From Datisca glomerata (taxonomy: Eukaryota > Streptophyta > Magnoliopsida > Cucurbitales > Datiscaceae), in the NCBI GenBank assembly GCA_003255025.1, contig QANY01009387.1, forward strand, positions 2,542,001 through 2,606,000: a stretch of 64,000 bases of DNA, written 5' to 3'. A program made the translations under genes and the position numbers. The notes under the pieces are model-generated. The model did not search any database. It was not told the origin of the DNA and saw nothing but the letters and a program-made list of their open reading frames with translations. Below, piece by piece: positions 10,821-23,625 of this stretch. Every line of letters begins with the position of its first letter. The stretch's first letter is position 1.

Positions 10821-11394
10821 AAGTTCCTATTTAAGCATACTTAATTTCTTATTTAACTCTTCATCTCTCTCAAAGCATCTCAATTTCAATGGAATGGAAT
10901 GGAATGTAATGTATATGTTGTGACATCAATCGAAAGATTCAATTTTTTTTATGGAATTTTTGAAAATTTTTAAAGTAGTGATGAAAAAGATAAATGCATT
11001 ATTTGACATACGTTTTTTCTTACGCAATTAATAATTCTTTTTTAAGCCGTTTTTCATCTCACATGTGGACGAATATGATTTAAAAAAATACCATTGTTCA
11101 ATTATGACTAATTAAAAAACACTGCATCTGCATCTTTTACAAGCCGTGATAAATATAATTGATAAATTAATCCTTTCATCCATCTATTCTAGATTGTCCA
11201 CACATCATAGGAGAAGTTGATGCAAATGCCATGTTTATGTCAAAAACCAATGAAAATGCATTACATTCAAGTTGTTAGAGTTTGAGTTGCATGAGAAGAC
11301 AGTAATATCATTAATTGGAATCTAAATTAATATCTGTTATGAAGTTATATGTGTCTATGTCTCTATTCTTCATATCAGAACGTAATTTTTCAAT

Positions 11395-11572
11395 TAGTCT
11401 CGGAGGTGTACAATCGGTTAGACGCAAGTACATCACGTGTAAATCAATGGGTAAATCTCAAGACCGATGAACAAGAGATAGTATGACACCTGATTCGAAC
11501 CCGCAACCTAAAAAAGTAAACACTCAAGCCCACGGTGATCATTCGCGCTATATCTCGTGGTTAATTCAACAT
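11395..11572 (-). repeat. SINE-like sequence with Pol III B box
   Basis: On the minus strand, GTTGCGGGTTCGAATCAGG (about 11,493-11,511) is a good B box (GGTTCGANTCC type). Upstream in that direction, ATAGCGCGAATGATC is a weak A-box candidate about 60 bp away. The rest is not like the other SINE family in the window. It could also be a decayed tRNA pseudogene; no cloverleaf was traced. Confidence 0.35.
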
Positions 11573-13155
11573 ATTATTTGTATTTATTTCTAATTTATTA
11601 TTTTTTTCTACTTTCCGAATCATTAACATGCTGAGAGATTTAGGGAATGCAAGCTATTGGCTAAATAATTTTATTATTTGGTTTGGTATGGGTTTGTTTC
11701 AGTATGAAAATTCAACTGTTACATATTCACCTTGATGACTTTAAGAGCTAATGTGATAGGCAAGTAAAACTATAGTCTCGACATGATCGCATGGAGGATG
11801 ATATCTTATCTATTTTCCTTTTACGATAAAGATTACACTTATTTAAAATAAAGTGTCTAAAAATTTTCAATTAATTTGTCTGTCCAATCAATTTCAATGC
11901 AAATATTGTTTGATTTTTTTTTAGTTTCAGACATTTATTCATTTATAATATAATTAAATTATTAACCTATTTTGACACGTGCATCAGACGTGATGAGTTG
12001 TTAGTTTAAATTAAAAGATAGAAGCCTAAATTACTGGGTATAATACATTTAACAAAAATTCGTGACAATAGATATATATTATCAAATTAAAATATTTTAT
12101 GGTTAAACAAACATCTCACAATTATGAATAAACTTACACAGTCAGTAAAAAAATGAAGGATTAGAATATTAGTAAATAAAATAAAAGAATTTAAATTTTA
12201 GAAATTAATGTATTTTGATTTTTTTATTCATCATAATTATATATAAAAAATTATATTTATGTGCAATAATACACTTATAAAAAACTAGTATTTATTGAAG
12301 AGGAAAAAAACATAGTTTTTCCTCTCTCTATGTATCTAGCATAAACAGTTGTACGTTGGATTTTTCATCTCGTGGGTGGGTCAATCCCTGTAATAATTAA
12401 TGTTTTATCGTAATAGTACACCATTTTTTTTCCACAGAATAAGAGCATTATAGAACTAGCAGTCGCAATCAGATGACGTGAATGAAAGAGTTTAATTATT
12501 CTATTTATCATAATATATATTTTAATAAAATTACAAATCTAGGAGGATTATGAAATCTACAACTTAAAACCATTATACAAACTCATTTTTAAATTATAAA
12601 AATATATTTAATGCATGATATTTCTTAAACCTCAGTATTAAAAGTTTTACTTTATTTTAAATAAACCAAAATCATTTTTAGTTACGTGGATCATCAATTC
12701 AATTTTTGTTTTTGACAAAATATTCATTCAAGTTAGAGACAAAAAGAAGGATAAACTAATTCTACACCTTTATTTATTAATTAAATAAAAGATAAATAAA
12801 AAAACGTTATGTATTGTTATATACTGATAAAACAAACATTTTAAATATTTTAATTGTATACATTTTTTATGTGATAAGACCGGGAAGGAAATTCAAAGCA
12901 CGTGAGACCCTTGTGTACCACATTTCCAGATGCTGACAAAATTTAGAAAGAGAGGATCGCTATCTATGTCCTGTGAAGAAGAAGACCAGGATGCAACTTA
13001 TATAAAAAGATGGAGATACCACATAATATTTTACTCCAATTATAATTCGTAATTTTGGGATATAGTTTATATCAGGTAAAATTTTGCAAAGCACACAGAA
13101 GATCAAACAACAAATTTACAAAGCATGTAACACCAAGCGTTGGATTCTTGTCAAT

Positions 13156-13900
13156 CATTACTACAATTTTATTTTTTCACGACGCACGTAAAAAATAAGT
13201 CACGACAGGAAATACAAAAGCCGCCGTCGTCTGCCTTTTTTTTTTAAACTTGACGACGGTTTATAGAAGTGTCGTCGTGGTAAAATTACAGTACGACGGT
13301 AGGTAGTATACATGTCGTGTTAGTAGAAGGAAGACAACGACGAGTCCTAGAAACCTTATCATTTTTTTAAATAAAAACAAAAAATGACGGTGGGGTAGTC
13401 TATCCGTCATTTTAGTATAACTCAAAAACACGACGGGGTGTCCATTGACATTAACGAGATAGAGAGATCTGATCAGGCTTTATCTTGTAGCTGCTGGGAC
13501 AAAAGAATAAATTGAGAAAGATTGTTTTCTGCGAGATAAACTCAAACCTGATATCTGAGAAGATATGTCATTGGGAGCAGCTAAAGGAAGTGTCTAAAAA
13601 TGCATCCAGGAACCATGGTTGGTCACAAGAGACCTCAACACAGTTAGGTTCTCAAGCGAAAAATTTAATGGAAGACAATTATTTGGGAGGGTTCTGCAGG
13701 ATTTTCATAATTGTATTGAAATTTTTGCTTTGGAGGACCTTAAAACCGTTGTGTTATTAAAACATCAACACAAAATGACGGGGTTTTCAACCCTCGCCAT
13801 TTTTATATAACTACATAAAACGACGGGGTATAGACCCCCCTTCATTTTTGTGACCAAAGCACGACGGGGTCTCGATACCTCGTCGTTCTTTGAACCTATA
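13156..13900 (+). repeat. left terminal and subterminal repeats of outer CACTA
   Basis: The terminal repeat is followed by many short direct and inverted motifs of the type ACGACGGGGT and CCGTCGT (for example GCCGCCGTCGTC at 13221, GACGACGGTT at 13252, ACGACGGGGT at 13431, 13822 and 13862). In En/Spm elements such motifs bind the transposase. The block is split at about 13,450-13,770 by LINE-like sequence. Confidence 0.8.
13500..13765 (+). pseudogene. LINE endonuclease fragment inside CACTA end
   Basis: Two overlapping frames read HWEQLKEVSKNASRNHGW and, after a one-base shift, WLVTRDLNTVRFSSEKFNG then RQLFGRVLQDFHNCIEI and FALEDLKTV. This matches the plant L1-type ORF2 endonuclease around its GDFN box (here RDLN) and the EK.GG that follows. 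Only about 85 codons are present, with no LINE tail or duplication. It may be a captured fragment or the remains of an older insertion. Confidence 0.55.
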
Positions 13901-14920
13901 TCTATCATAATCCTAGATTTTTTTATTCCATCTTCTTCCCCCTGCCCCATACGCGGCTGCCCCACCATTCTTGTCTCCTTGCGCCATGGAATTGCTTTGC
14001 TTCCACCATCGTTTGTATCATCCCCAGCCCATCATTTTCATCAATCTTCCATTGATTCGGTAAATTTTCATTCTGTAATTTTTTATTCGGTAAAAAATGA
14101 TTCCACCGTCGTCTTTATCGTCATTTTCATCTTCCATAATCATTTTCATCTTCCATTTGTTGTTTGAAGGAACCGTCATTTTCATCTTCCACTGTTGTTT
14201 TCATCTTCCAATTTGTTATTTGAAGGAACCGACGTTTTCATCATCTCCATTGAACTGCCATTCTTGAACTTTCAGTTTTTTTGTTTGATTGTATCAGATA
14301 AGAAGATTTTTATCTTTCAAAATATATCACTTTCGTATTGTAGATTATCATAATTAATAACTTTGATATTAGTATTTCATATTTGTAATTTTCAGATTAC
14401 ATATATGTTCATGTATTGTCTTTAAATTCTATTCTAAGGAATGAATATTGCATATAATCTCTAACAAGATGTTCATATGTTTTAGTTCTCACATTCGTAT
14501 GTTCTTAAATGATACATTGTCTTTAAATTCTATTCTAAATAATGGATATTGCATATAATCTCTGTCTTTTTATGTGATTATAATATCCCTCTAATTGGTG
14601 AATTTTTAATGGTTTTTTAGCTTATTAGACTGTCACCTTCTTGGTTGATATTTTTATTTTCACATCATGTTTACTATTTGTATAAATACAAATTTAATAG
14701 TGTGACTAGTTGTAGCCATCCAACACGACTATTGTTGGTTTGTCAAAGAGATTGCTTGGTAAAAAAATATGATTCAGAGCGTACATTTTAAGTGGATAGA
14801 TCTAAGGGTCATTTTAAGTGGATAGATCTAAGAGATTGCTTGGTAAAAAAATATGATTAAGAGTGTACATTTTTACTTGAATAAATAATTAATATGTTAC
14901 GCAATTTTGTAACTTGTAGA
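13901..14920. other. CACTA interior, probable leader/intron
   Basis: No conserved protein seen. A pyrimidine-rich stretch at about 13,917-14,270 repeats CATTTTCATCTTCCA-like units, as in a 5' leader. A 45-bp segment near 14,790-14,850 is tandemly repeated (AAGTGGATAGATCTAAG appears twice). Confidence 0.4.
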
Positions 14921-16560
14921 TATGGATAGAGAAGACTTGAATGATGATAATTTGAATATCGATAACTTAGATAGATTGAATATAGATACGACGACTAGTA
15001 CAACAAAAAAAAGAGGGAAAAGAGGGCCAACTTATCTCACTCCCTTGAAAGCTGATGGAAGGAATTTTGAATAAAAAGTTATCACAACAAATATTAAGGG
15101 ACAACCTATAGTTGAGAATGTTATCCAATTCAAAAGTTTTATTGGAAGTTGAGTACGTTCAATTGTTCCAATAACTTACCATGATTGATATCGCCATGTT
15201 CCAAAAGAGGTGAAGGAGAAGGTGTACGAAGCTATTGAGGTATTTGCACATTTTTATAAATCATTTGTAGTTGTTATTCATGATTCAAATTAAAACTTTA
15301 TTAATAAGTATTAAATACTTTTGGTATAGACTCAATATGTGATAGATCCATCACTCAAGGAAAATATCTTAATGAATGCTCGCGAACTATGGCGTAAATT
15401 TAAGTATAGCCTCGGTAAAAAACTTATTTTCCCTTATTTGGACGACCCCGAAAAGTTAAGACAACCACCTATCAAGTATAAAGGGGCAACCAGGCCGGGC
15501 CGGGTCGGCCAATTCCGGGATGGACCACCAGAAATTTAGAGCGGCCCGGGGATAAACCGCTGAACTGGCTCGTGACGGTCCGGGCTGGCCCGTTTTCATT
15601 ATGATTTAATTCTAAAAATTTTAGATGGGGAGAGTTGAACCTTGATGGGGAATAGATGAAGTGTAAGGATTACCACTAAGCTATATGAAAGTCATGCTAC
15701 AATTATTTTATTTTATTACTTTACATTCTCAATAAAAAAACTTGTAATAATAAGTAAAATAATAATTTTATTTATTAAATTCATAAACTAGTGTCATATT
15801 CACGTAAAATCTAAAAATATAATAAATAATTAATAACTAATTTATAATTCATGTTCATTAACAGAACAAAAAATATTAGGAACATTAAATCAATATTTTT
15901 CTTAAAATTTTCATGAATCCAATTTTTCATTGAATAAAATATTCATTTAAATGAAAAATGTTCACGGGGCGGGCTGGGCCATGGGCCTTGAAGACAAGGC
16001 CCGTGATGGCCTGGACCTGGCCCGCGGGTCTTAACCGACCCGATACTGTTCAAGATCGGGCCAGATTGTAACGGGTTGGTTTCGCAGGCCGAGCCGGCCT
16101 GGTTGCCACCTCTGATCAAGTATAACTTCATCGAGCAACTATATTGGGATGAGTTTGTGAAATCTCGTCTTACTCCTGAATTTTTGGTAAAATCCTTTAC
16201 TTTGTATTTTAGTTTCACGTTCATTTTTTTAACTATAAAATTTGGCATAGTTACTATTAATTGTTCAACTGCAGAAAATAAGGGAAAAACAAAAATTGAA
16301 CTGAGCACAAAAAAATATGACCATAAAATCTCTCGTATGATATGCAATGGAGGACATGTTGGTAAGGATTATTAAAACTCTTCATATCTTAATATTATTT
16401 GCAAATTATTGTCTTTACCTACTACTCACTATTATGACAGCAAAAAGAAAAAGTACTGACAAACCAATAGATCGGGCAATGTTGTGAAAATGTGCCCGTA
16501 AGGATAAAAATGAAGATTAAAGGATGAGACCGTTGAAGAAAAGGTAAAAAAAATTTAAGT
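14921..16560 (+). pseudogene. CACTA second gene, transposase_24 (Ptta/En/Spm) type, broken
   Basis: Starts MDREDLNDDNLNIDN at 14,921. KKRGKRGPTYLTPL and VIQFKSFIGS follow at about 15,009-15,150, then PITYHD, HVPKEVKEKVYEAI and, after an intron-like gap, VIDPSLKENILMNARELWRKFKY and QPPIKY. The frame is interrupted at 15,479 by a hAT MITE and resumes at 16,120 with NFIEQLYWDEFVKSRLTPEFL. A later block reads ENKGKTKIELSTKKYDHKISR. This layout is typical of the second gene of plant En/Spm elements (transposase_24 family, DNA-binding or accessory). Several stops (for example FE-stop-KVITT) make it non-functional. Confidence 0.72.
15479..16114. mobile_element. 636-bp hAT-type MITE
   Basis: Exact 8-bp duplication ATCAAGTA at 15471-15478 and 16115-16122. 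The ends are inverted: left AAAGGGGCAACCAGGCCGG, right (reverse complement) CAGAGGTGGCAACCAGGCC, close to the common hAT start CAGGGGTGGCAA. Both subterminal regions are unusually GC-rich, with GGCCCGG-type repeats (15,488-15,590 and 15,962-16,100), around an AT-rich core. It encodes nothing. Removing it and one duplication restores an uninterrupted transposase reading frame across the site. Confidence 0.9.
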
Positions 16561-18181
16561 GTGTTTAATTCATTTTATTTAATTAGTTTGAATTTAATAT
16601 AATTATTTTAATTTAATTATACGCGTTTTAGTTCTAGGACAAACTTCAGGATAAAGAGGAGCCTACTTCCGGTACCCAGGACATTCTCACCATGGCTCCG
16701 AACATGGTGGTCGGGTAAGGGGTTTGGGCAATTTTGTGACCCAACCAGATATTTTAAACTTCCTCGACACAACTCAAAGGCTGATATTGAGTAGAAATTG
16801 ACTCAAGTCCGTGAGCAAGTTGTGAATGAGGAGAATTTAAAGTGGAGTGACAAATTTAAGGAGTTGAAGCAAGAGACACTTAAAGGTGATCCTAAAATAT
16901 TTCTTCCATCGGATAAGGCGAGTTGCTCCAAATGCCAAGATGGGCTTTCTATGACTCAGAGGAAAGCTGTAAAGGTATTTTAAATAAGTTATAAACTTTA
17001 TTTACTTTTTTAGTAAATAATTATACATACACATACTCACAATGTTTCAAATTATTTTAGAAAATTACGTGCAAGTTGTTTGTGGATATTGATGATGAGG
17101 TTGTCGCATACGGTATAATTCTTGACACAACAAGCAATGATATTTTGGTAGGAGAGGGGAATGTATATGTGTAAATTGATTTAGTCATGATTGATTATGC
17201 CCCTCTACTTATCCTAGTTCAGGATGAGCTGCAGAGCGTGGGTCAGGCTCTAAGGTGTCATGTGCCTTAGAGTGAACATCTAGTCAGACTTATAGAAATA
17301 ATATGTTTTTTAGTTATTAGTTATTTAGAAGTTGTAATGATCTTGTTTGAAAAATTAAGTTAGCTTTATATTCAGGACAAATCTCTAAAGAAAAAATCTC
17401 CTATGAAGCCTGTTACACAAAACCAATGCCTGTAAATGTTCCACGAGGCCTAAAGTATCTTTACACCATGACTGAGAAGATGGGAGTGGATGAGGCCATT
17501 ACAATCGATTATGAGAGAGCCATTTTTGGTTATGATAATGCTAGAACATTTTGTGATAAAGATTATATTAAGCAATTATGTGAAATGCGTGAGATATCTT
17601 GTAGTATAGTGTCAATTTATATGGAGCAAGAAGCTTAGTAATCGATTCAATAATTATATACATTTTTATAAGATGCTGCTAATTGCTTATATTTTGGTGT
17701 TTTATTTATTGTCGGTCCCTTTATCGGAAGTTACGAGAGCAACACATCAACTTATTTGTCTTTGTCGATCCCTCACTCATAGGTGTAGCATGTGGCAATT
17801 CAGACAAGAGACCATGTTACATTTCCAATATTTTGATAGTCATACGACCTGGGCAATATGTTTTTGCTCCATTTAGTTTCTCCCATCATTGGATATTGGT
17901 CGTTATGGATTTTCACGAGAGCTAATGCATATATCCTTGACTCTATTAATAATTTTAGTCATAAGGACCCGAAAGAAGTTGTTACGAAGTAAGTTTTACT
18001 CTATAGTTAATAATTAAATGTATTATGAAGTACACTATGAAGATATAATTAAGGGTTAAAATTTCTTATGCAGAGCTTTCAATATTGCTAGAACGTGCAA
18101 TTAGGAAATCCTTGAAGTGGATAAAATCTCAGATATTAATTTATATATTTATATTTTATGTCTATGCTAAGTGTTTGGATT

Positions 18182-21100
18182 CAATACTACAAAAAAGAGC
18201 TTAGATGATGGTGAAAACCCCCATCAAATTCCTATAATGATGGACAAGTGACTGTCATCTAACAAATTGTCATCTAAACTCATTTTATCAAAAACTGTCA
18301 TAAAAAAGACGCTGCCTAAATACTTTTGATGACGGGGAATCCCTGTCATTAAACGTGCCACAAAATCACCTTTAATAAAGGGGATTGCCATCATTATAGG
18401 TACCGCAAAATACCTAATGACGGAGAATCCCCGTCATTAAAGGGTCTTTTAAAAAAAACTGTCATGGAAAGTCAAAAACCTACCCTTCCCATGACAGATT
18501 TTCATTAATATTATTTAATTTTAATTATCAACACCATCTTCTCCACAATCATAAACTCAACTCAAAGAATTAAATCAGATAAAGGTCAAAAGAAAAGCAA
18601 AAAGCATACATAAACAAACAAACAAACACCTACGAAAACAATTATAACTGGAAAAGAAAGTAAGACGTAATTGCTACTATTTCAATATTAAATTTCAGAA
18701 TTAAATTACAATACATGAAGACTTACATCCAATCTAATAACTTTTCTTATGTATGATTCCTAAATTTTGTAAGTGAAATTTATAACAGTAAATTCCAACA
18801 ACATAATAGAAAAGCAAGTTTATGATATATTGGCACTACACAAAAGCAGGTTTATGATCTTGAGTGAGAAAGAATAAAAGTTCAATCTTAAATACAGAGT
18901 CTTCAATTGATAAATTAACAGTCACTAATGACAACCCAAATTCAGACATTAGACAAATAAGCCTGAACTTGATTCTTTCTTCTCAAATGAATTTGTCCTT
19001 TTCTAATCCAAGACTAAGATTGACTAAGATATTTTATAGAAACAAAAAGGTAATAAGACTAAAGAGGTTTTAGGTGGAGTAAGAGTACCTTAAGTATGAG
19101 ATGAAGATGTAAGGGGTAAGGGTTGTACTGCTCTGACTTCATTTAAGACTACATGCAAAAAGAGGGAAAAGAAAGAAATGTTAACGATTCGATCACGCAA
19201 AATCTATATACGTGCTATCATTATCTTCGTCAGACAATTTACCTGCAGTTTGGAAGTTATTGATGAATAAGCAATAAGATCCAAAAAATTTCCTACATCT
19301 AACTAAGTTTTTAATTAAACATTAAAGAAATTGTAGAGGGTGAGAACAATATAGGAATCACCAAAGGTGCTTTCTTTGACTAACATATAAAATTTCTAGA
19401 TCATTCAGGCAATAAATCTAATAAACATCAATTATCTGGAATGCCTGGAACATTACAAAGGGTAAGTACCATTCAAATACATATTGAACTGACACATGGC
19501 TTGAAATCAGATAACAACCGTGATACAACATGGTAAGAAGGGTCTTTTGTACTTTCCACCACAAAAAGAAATTCTAAAGGACCTCCATAAAGAGATGTGA
19601 TCTGCATTCATTAATAAATGAGAATTTCATAACTTTGAAAAAAAATGAGAATTTCATACAACACAAAGAATTTGAGAGAAAGATTGTTAATATTAGCTTG
19701 GATCCTATACCGAAGCTCAAGATCCGTAATTCAAAACCCTAAAGCATAACTTAAAAATAAAGGGAAATGCTTCGAGGAAAATCAGGCAGAGAGAAAGAGA
19801 GAGAGATGGGGGCATGGGGTAAATGACTTATTCTATTTTATTAGTAAATTTTTCTGAACAAAAACATATAGAGTCCAGCGGACCCCAACATGTAGAATAC
19901 AAGTTCGGCAGCAGAAACATGGAATTAGACAAATGAAATATGAGGGAATGCATGGAATTAGGCACAATCATGAATATTCAAGAGAAGAAAATGCAACAAA
20001 CAGAAAACTCATAAAAATTTCCTAAAAAACAAACATAATGCTCTTCAAGATTTAGCCGAGAAAACAAAGATTAGACAAGAGATTCTAAAAAAATATATAT
20101 TCCAAAAAATAGTGAAGCAAAAACTAAACTAACGAGTAATCAGTGCGATCATTATTAGTTTATCCACCACTAGAAAATCCATAATCAAGCGAAACTCGGC
20201 AAGATTTAACACAAAGCAGAAATATATAGTGAATAGGGAAAGAAGGAAGAGAGACCAACAAGATCTACAGGACGACAACCTTGCTCGATACGCAGTGGAA
20301 GCTCGCCATGGAACATCTCACTAGCATTGCAACATACTCTATGTAAAAGGAAAAAAATAAATGAAAACATTTCTTTCTCGATGCAAGAAGCATAAGTGCT
20401 CTCGGAATAAACATAAAATAGAAAGTTGATATTTAGAACACAAAAATGTTAGAAAATATTAATTTCTCATCCTCATAATTGTAAGAAATCATATCGGAAT
20501 GCCTTGATGATGAAATTGAGGAGACTGAATAACAAATGCAGGATAAAAAAACTCATTAAGTATGAAAAAGTGCCCACGTCACATAGACAACCAGCCAACA
20601 ATTACTTGAAAGTGTCAAATAAAATGGAAGAAAAATGCCTAGAATAAGAAGAAAAACTCAGCTGAATGGCATCACATGTTCATAAATGACCCCTCTCTCT
20701 TCTTGGCCCTCCCTATGTCAAGACTAACTTATTTAGGTATTTAAGTGACCTCATATGCAGTCCTTGGTAGAAGATCCATATCTTCGATACCCTTCTTCTT
20801 TATCAGGGATGAAAAATATGAGTATATCTGAGTTGTATAAATTAAGAAATTAATCTTACCATGTCGATGTGTTTCTTCATATTTGGAGTATATATGAGTT
20901 TTTCAATGGGCCTACAAATGATAGAGAAGCAATTGAGTGTAATTTCACATTATAAAACAAAATCCAACATTTCCTTCTTGTCGATATTTGAAAATACATG
21001 TTACTCGAATTGAGAAAAAAATCTCAACACTATATTACACAATTACTTGATTATCTACCCCTTACAAACCTCTACAATTTCTATCAACCCTTATTTACAC

Positions 21101-22758
21101 TTCCGATGAACAAACTCCAAAGCTGAAGAATCTTTAAACTCAACGTTGAACCATGTACGACACTCCTAGAAGAACAACCTATTCTCGATTCTCATAGTGG
21201 AGGTATTTTACAACAAAACCACCATTATAGAACATAAACCTAGGATAAAAACTACAATTATCTTATACTTTGTTAAAAAAATTCATTAAATATATCACTT
21301 AAAAATATTGAGAAAATTGAATGATGAATCAACTTCCTTCACACACATGAATGAGAATGCACATATAATCAAATGCTACATTATACTTATGCACTATAGT
21401 CGACAATGGCTCTATTGGATCATCATTTATCACCATTTATATGAATGCCAAGTTTTATCAATTCATTTTCCTTGTACCTAGGAGACAAATAGAGAAACCA
21501 TTAAGGAAAAACTTGACATTTGATTCTTTAGCAACTATAAAAAGGGAATACTAATAGCAATGAGAGGCACAACAGTAAAATGTATTGATTGACATGTCTA
21601 TGCAGCTTAGAGCAGTGAAAAAGAAATGTTGCAGTTATATCTCATAACTACGATAAGGTAGAGTTGTAGTTTGATTGAAAGAGAAAGATTCTCTTTAAAT
21701 GTTCATAAGCAAGGTAAATGGAAAAACGATAATAAATTACTTGTTAGAGGCTTAAGTGACAAGTCAAAATACTGTAACATATAATATTGACAACAGAATA
21801 TTAAACCTAAAATGTTTTTAGCTATCTGAGTAGAGCTTTAAGCTACGAATAGAGAACATCTTTGTCTCATATCTTCTAGGAGCCACGATTTGTTCAACTG
21901 ATAGCAACACCCTCTTAATTACAAACTATACTACAATTTGAAACTAAAACAAACAACCAATATATATCTAATTAATTAGTAGTTACTTGGACTAGGCAAC
22001 AAACATTTCTCCCAGGCAATACTAACCAAACGCACACGAACAAACATATTAGTTACAACTTTTAACATAACACTTGGCTACATTACTAATTCATATAGAA
22101 TTTGGATACATACACCAGCAGACAACTCGGTGCACACATACATAGGAAAACATAACTCAGCACACATACAAATGGGATTGAACACAACAAAATTTGAAGT
22201 ACCTCGACAGAGATCTTGCTGTCACTCTAGGGCCTTTTAAACTGCTTGACCCGCTTCTTCACTACCTTTTTCGACAGCAAAGGCATGACTATTTTTGTTT
22301 ACCTACATAAATCTTGCGGTTACTCTGGGGCCTCTTAAGCCCCTTTATTGTAATGGCTCTCTTTCAGAGCTTGAAGAACCTTAGGTTCTCTTGTGAGAGC
22401 TCAACGGTGCTCCATCAATGTGTGTGTGTGTGAGAGAGAGAAGAAAAGTGAAGCGAGAGATAAGCCTGGTTCTTTCGATCGCCTCTATCTATCATAGATC
22501 TGAGAGTGTGAAATGGAAGTTAAGCGATTATGGTTAGAATATTAAGTGTCAATTTTATAGTTATGGAGTAATTTTAGTACACTTTAGTTTTACACTGTCC
22601 TAATAGGTAAACTTATTATGTCAGTTCAAGTAAAACCTGTCATATTAGCTAAATATCATTTTTTTTACATTTTAGAGACTTTTTTACATGACAATTTTAA
22701 GAGATCTGTCATTAATTCTAATATTCTGCTATCATCTAAAGTCCATTTTGTAGTAGTG
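18182..22758. mobile_element. 4.58-kb non-autonomous CACTA nested in the Ulp1 gene
   Basis: Left end CAATACTACAAAAAAGAGC (one change from CACTACTACAAAA) and right end CCATTTTGTAGTAGTG are inverted, with AGATGATGG against AGATGATAG just inside. Flanks are ATT at 18179-18181 and ATT at 22759-22761. Subterminal repeats of the type ATGACGGGGAATCCCTGTCAT occupy about 18,200-18,500, with AAGTAAAACCTGTCAT-type copies near 22,620-22,745. The interior has no frame longer than about 70 codons and no transposase motif, so it must have been moved by another element's enzymes. Confidence 0.9.
18501..22600. other. interior of nested CACTA, no identified genes
   Basis: About 4 kb of AT-rich sequence. A more GC-rich segment at about 22,200-22,520, with a (GT)n(GA)n microsatellite at 22,418-22,440, could be the start of a captured gene on the minus strand. 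So could the segment at about 20,260-20,340. I could not match either to a known protein. Confidence 0.4.
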
Positions 22759-23284
22759 ATTTATTAATCTATATAATTAATTTATGCAATAGTGTCCTAA
22801 GTAAGCTGGGAGTGTTGAATGTGGCTAGTTTGTTATGCGTTTCATGAAACATATAATCGAGAATCGTAACAAGTCTATGAATGAAATGGTATGTAAACTA
22901 GTTATTGTTTCACTATATTTAATATATTCTATTGGCAGTGTAGAATAGTTTGACTAAAGTAATTTTTTTCTGGTATTTCATGAAAAAATCAATGTATACA
23001 CAAGAAGAGATTGATGAAGTACGATTTGAATGGTCCGATCACTTCGCTGAGTATATGTGCTGCCGATTGTGATAGTTAGCTTTAGGTTGCATTTTGATTT
23101 TATGATTGTAAATAAGTTACTTGGTGCAATAAGTTACATTTTAAATATTAATAGAAGTGGTCTACAAATTATTCTGAATGAATTCTGAGTTTGTGATCGT
23201 ATTCTATCTAGACTTGTACATGTTTTTATTTGCAGGATTAGGGATTAATAAAATTGAATTTTATTTTTTTAATTTTACTGCATC

Positions 23285-23530
23285 AAACACGACGGGTAAT
23301 ATAAACCCCATCGTTACTGAACTAACAACGAGGATGGTTTCTATGTTAACCATCATTTGTGCTGTTAAAAAATGATGGTGTATATGAAAACCGTCGTTAT
23401 ATGAACTACATTAACGACAACTTGTAGAACACTCATCGTGTGTTAACACTTTACACCATGTGCCTTTAAATTTTTTTTAATCTGAATCGGTCATCATTCA
23501 TGACGGGGTATATATAACTTGTTGTCCTTT
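23285..23530 (+). repeat. internal CACTA subterminal-type repeat block
   Basis: Repeats ACGACGGGTAATATAAACC, AACGAGGATGGTT, CATCATTTGTGC, AACCGTCGTTAT and ATGACGGGGTATATATAA are the same motif class as both ends of the outer element, yet they sit between its Ulp1 and Tnp2 genes. This suggests a rearrangement or a remnant end of another copy. Confidence 0.65.
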
Positions 23531-23625
23531 ATCACACGTTTTAGCGTACAAGTAACTGCGCAACTTCTTTTCACTTATTCTTTCTAATGTTTCTAATATA
23601 TCGATATTGTCTTTGCGTCTCGCCG

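Larger units (their letters stand above)
8487..13155. other. AT-rich spacer
   Basis: No coding region seen. It contains the sequence gap, a probable MITE and a SINE-like segment listed separately. The stretch about 9277-9480 around the gap (AGCCAGCGACAGAGCCAAG on the minus strand) has the look of an old transposon remnant but I cannot place it. From 11,571 to 13,155 I see only AT-rich sequence and homopolymer runs. Confidence 0.55.
16640..23060 (+). pseudogene. CACTA-borne DUF8039 plus Ulp1-type (C48) protease gene, broken
   Basis: Order on the plus strand: a coiled, lysine-rich piece EENLKWSDKFKELKQETLK (16,830s), a DUF8039-like block FVDIDDEVVAYGIILDTTSND with DYAPLLILVQDEL (about 17,080-17,260), then a Ulp1/SUMO-protease-like domain. 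In the latter INLFVFVDPSLIGVACGN and FSHHWILVVMDF (17,878-17,912) hold the catalytic-type His-Trp. ILDSIN (about 17,930) supplies the Asp-type segment. After a nested CACTA in a probable intron, AGSVECG-stop-FVMRFMKHIIENRN (about 22,803-22,870) holds the catalytic Cys codon TGT at 22,820-22,822. Stops replace conserved Gln and Tyr beside it. Ulp1-like genes are common passengers in plant CACTA and MULE elements; the role in transposition is unproven. Confidence 0.78.

Noticed and set aside
15640..15710. tRNA-like words (GAGTTGAACCTTGAT, ACCACTAAGCTATATG) in the hAT MITE.
   Set aside because: Too diverged and incomplete for a tRNA gene; similar words are common in plant repeat DNA.
18864..19073. 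69-codon open frame in the nested CACTA.
   Set aside because: Asparagine- and serine-rich, no known motif, and no homologous frame around it; probably chance.
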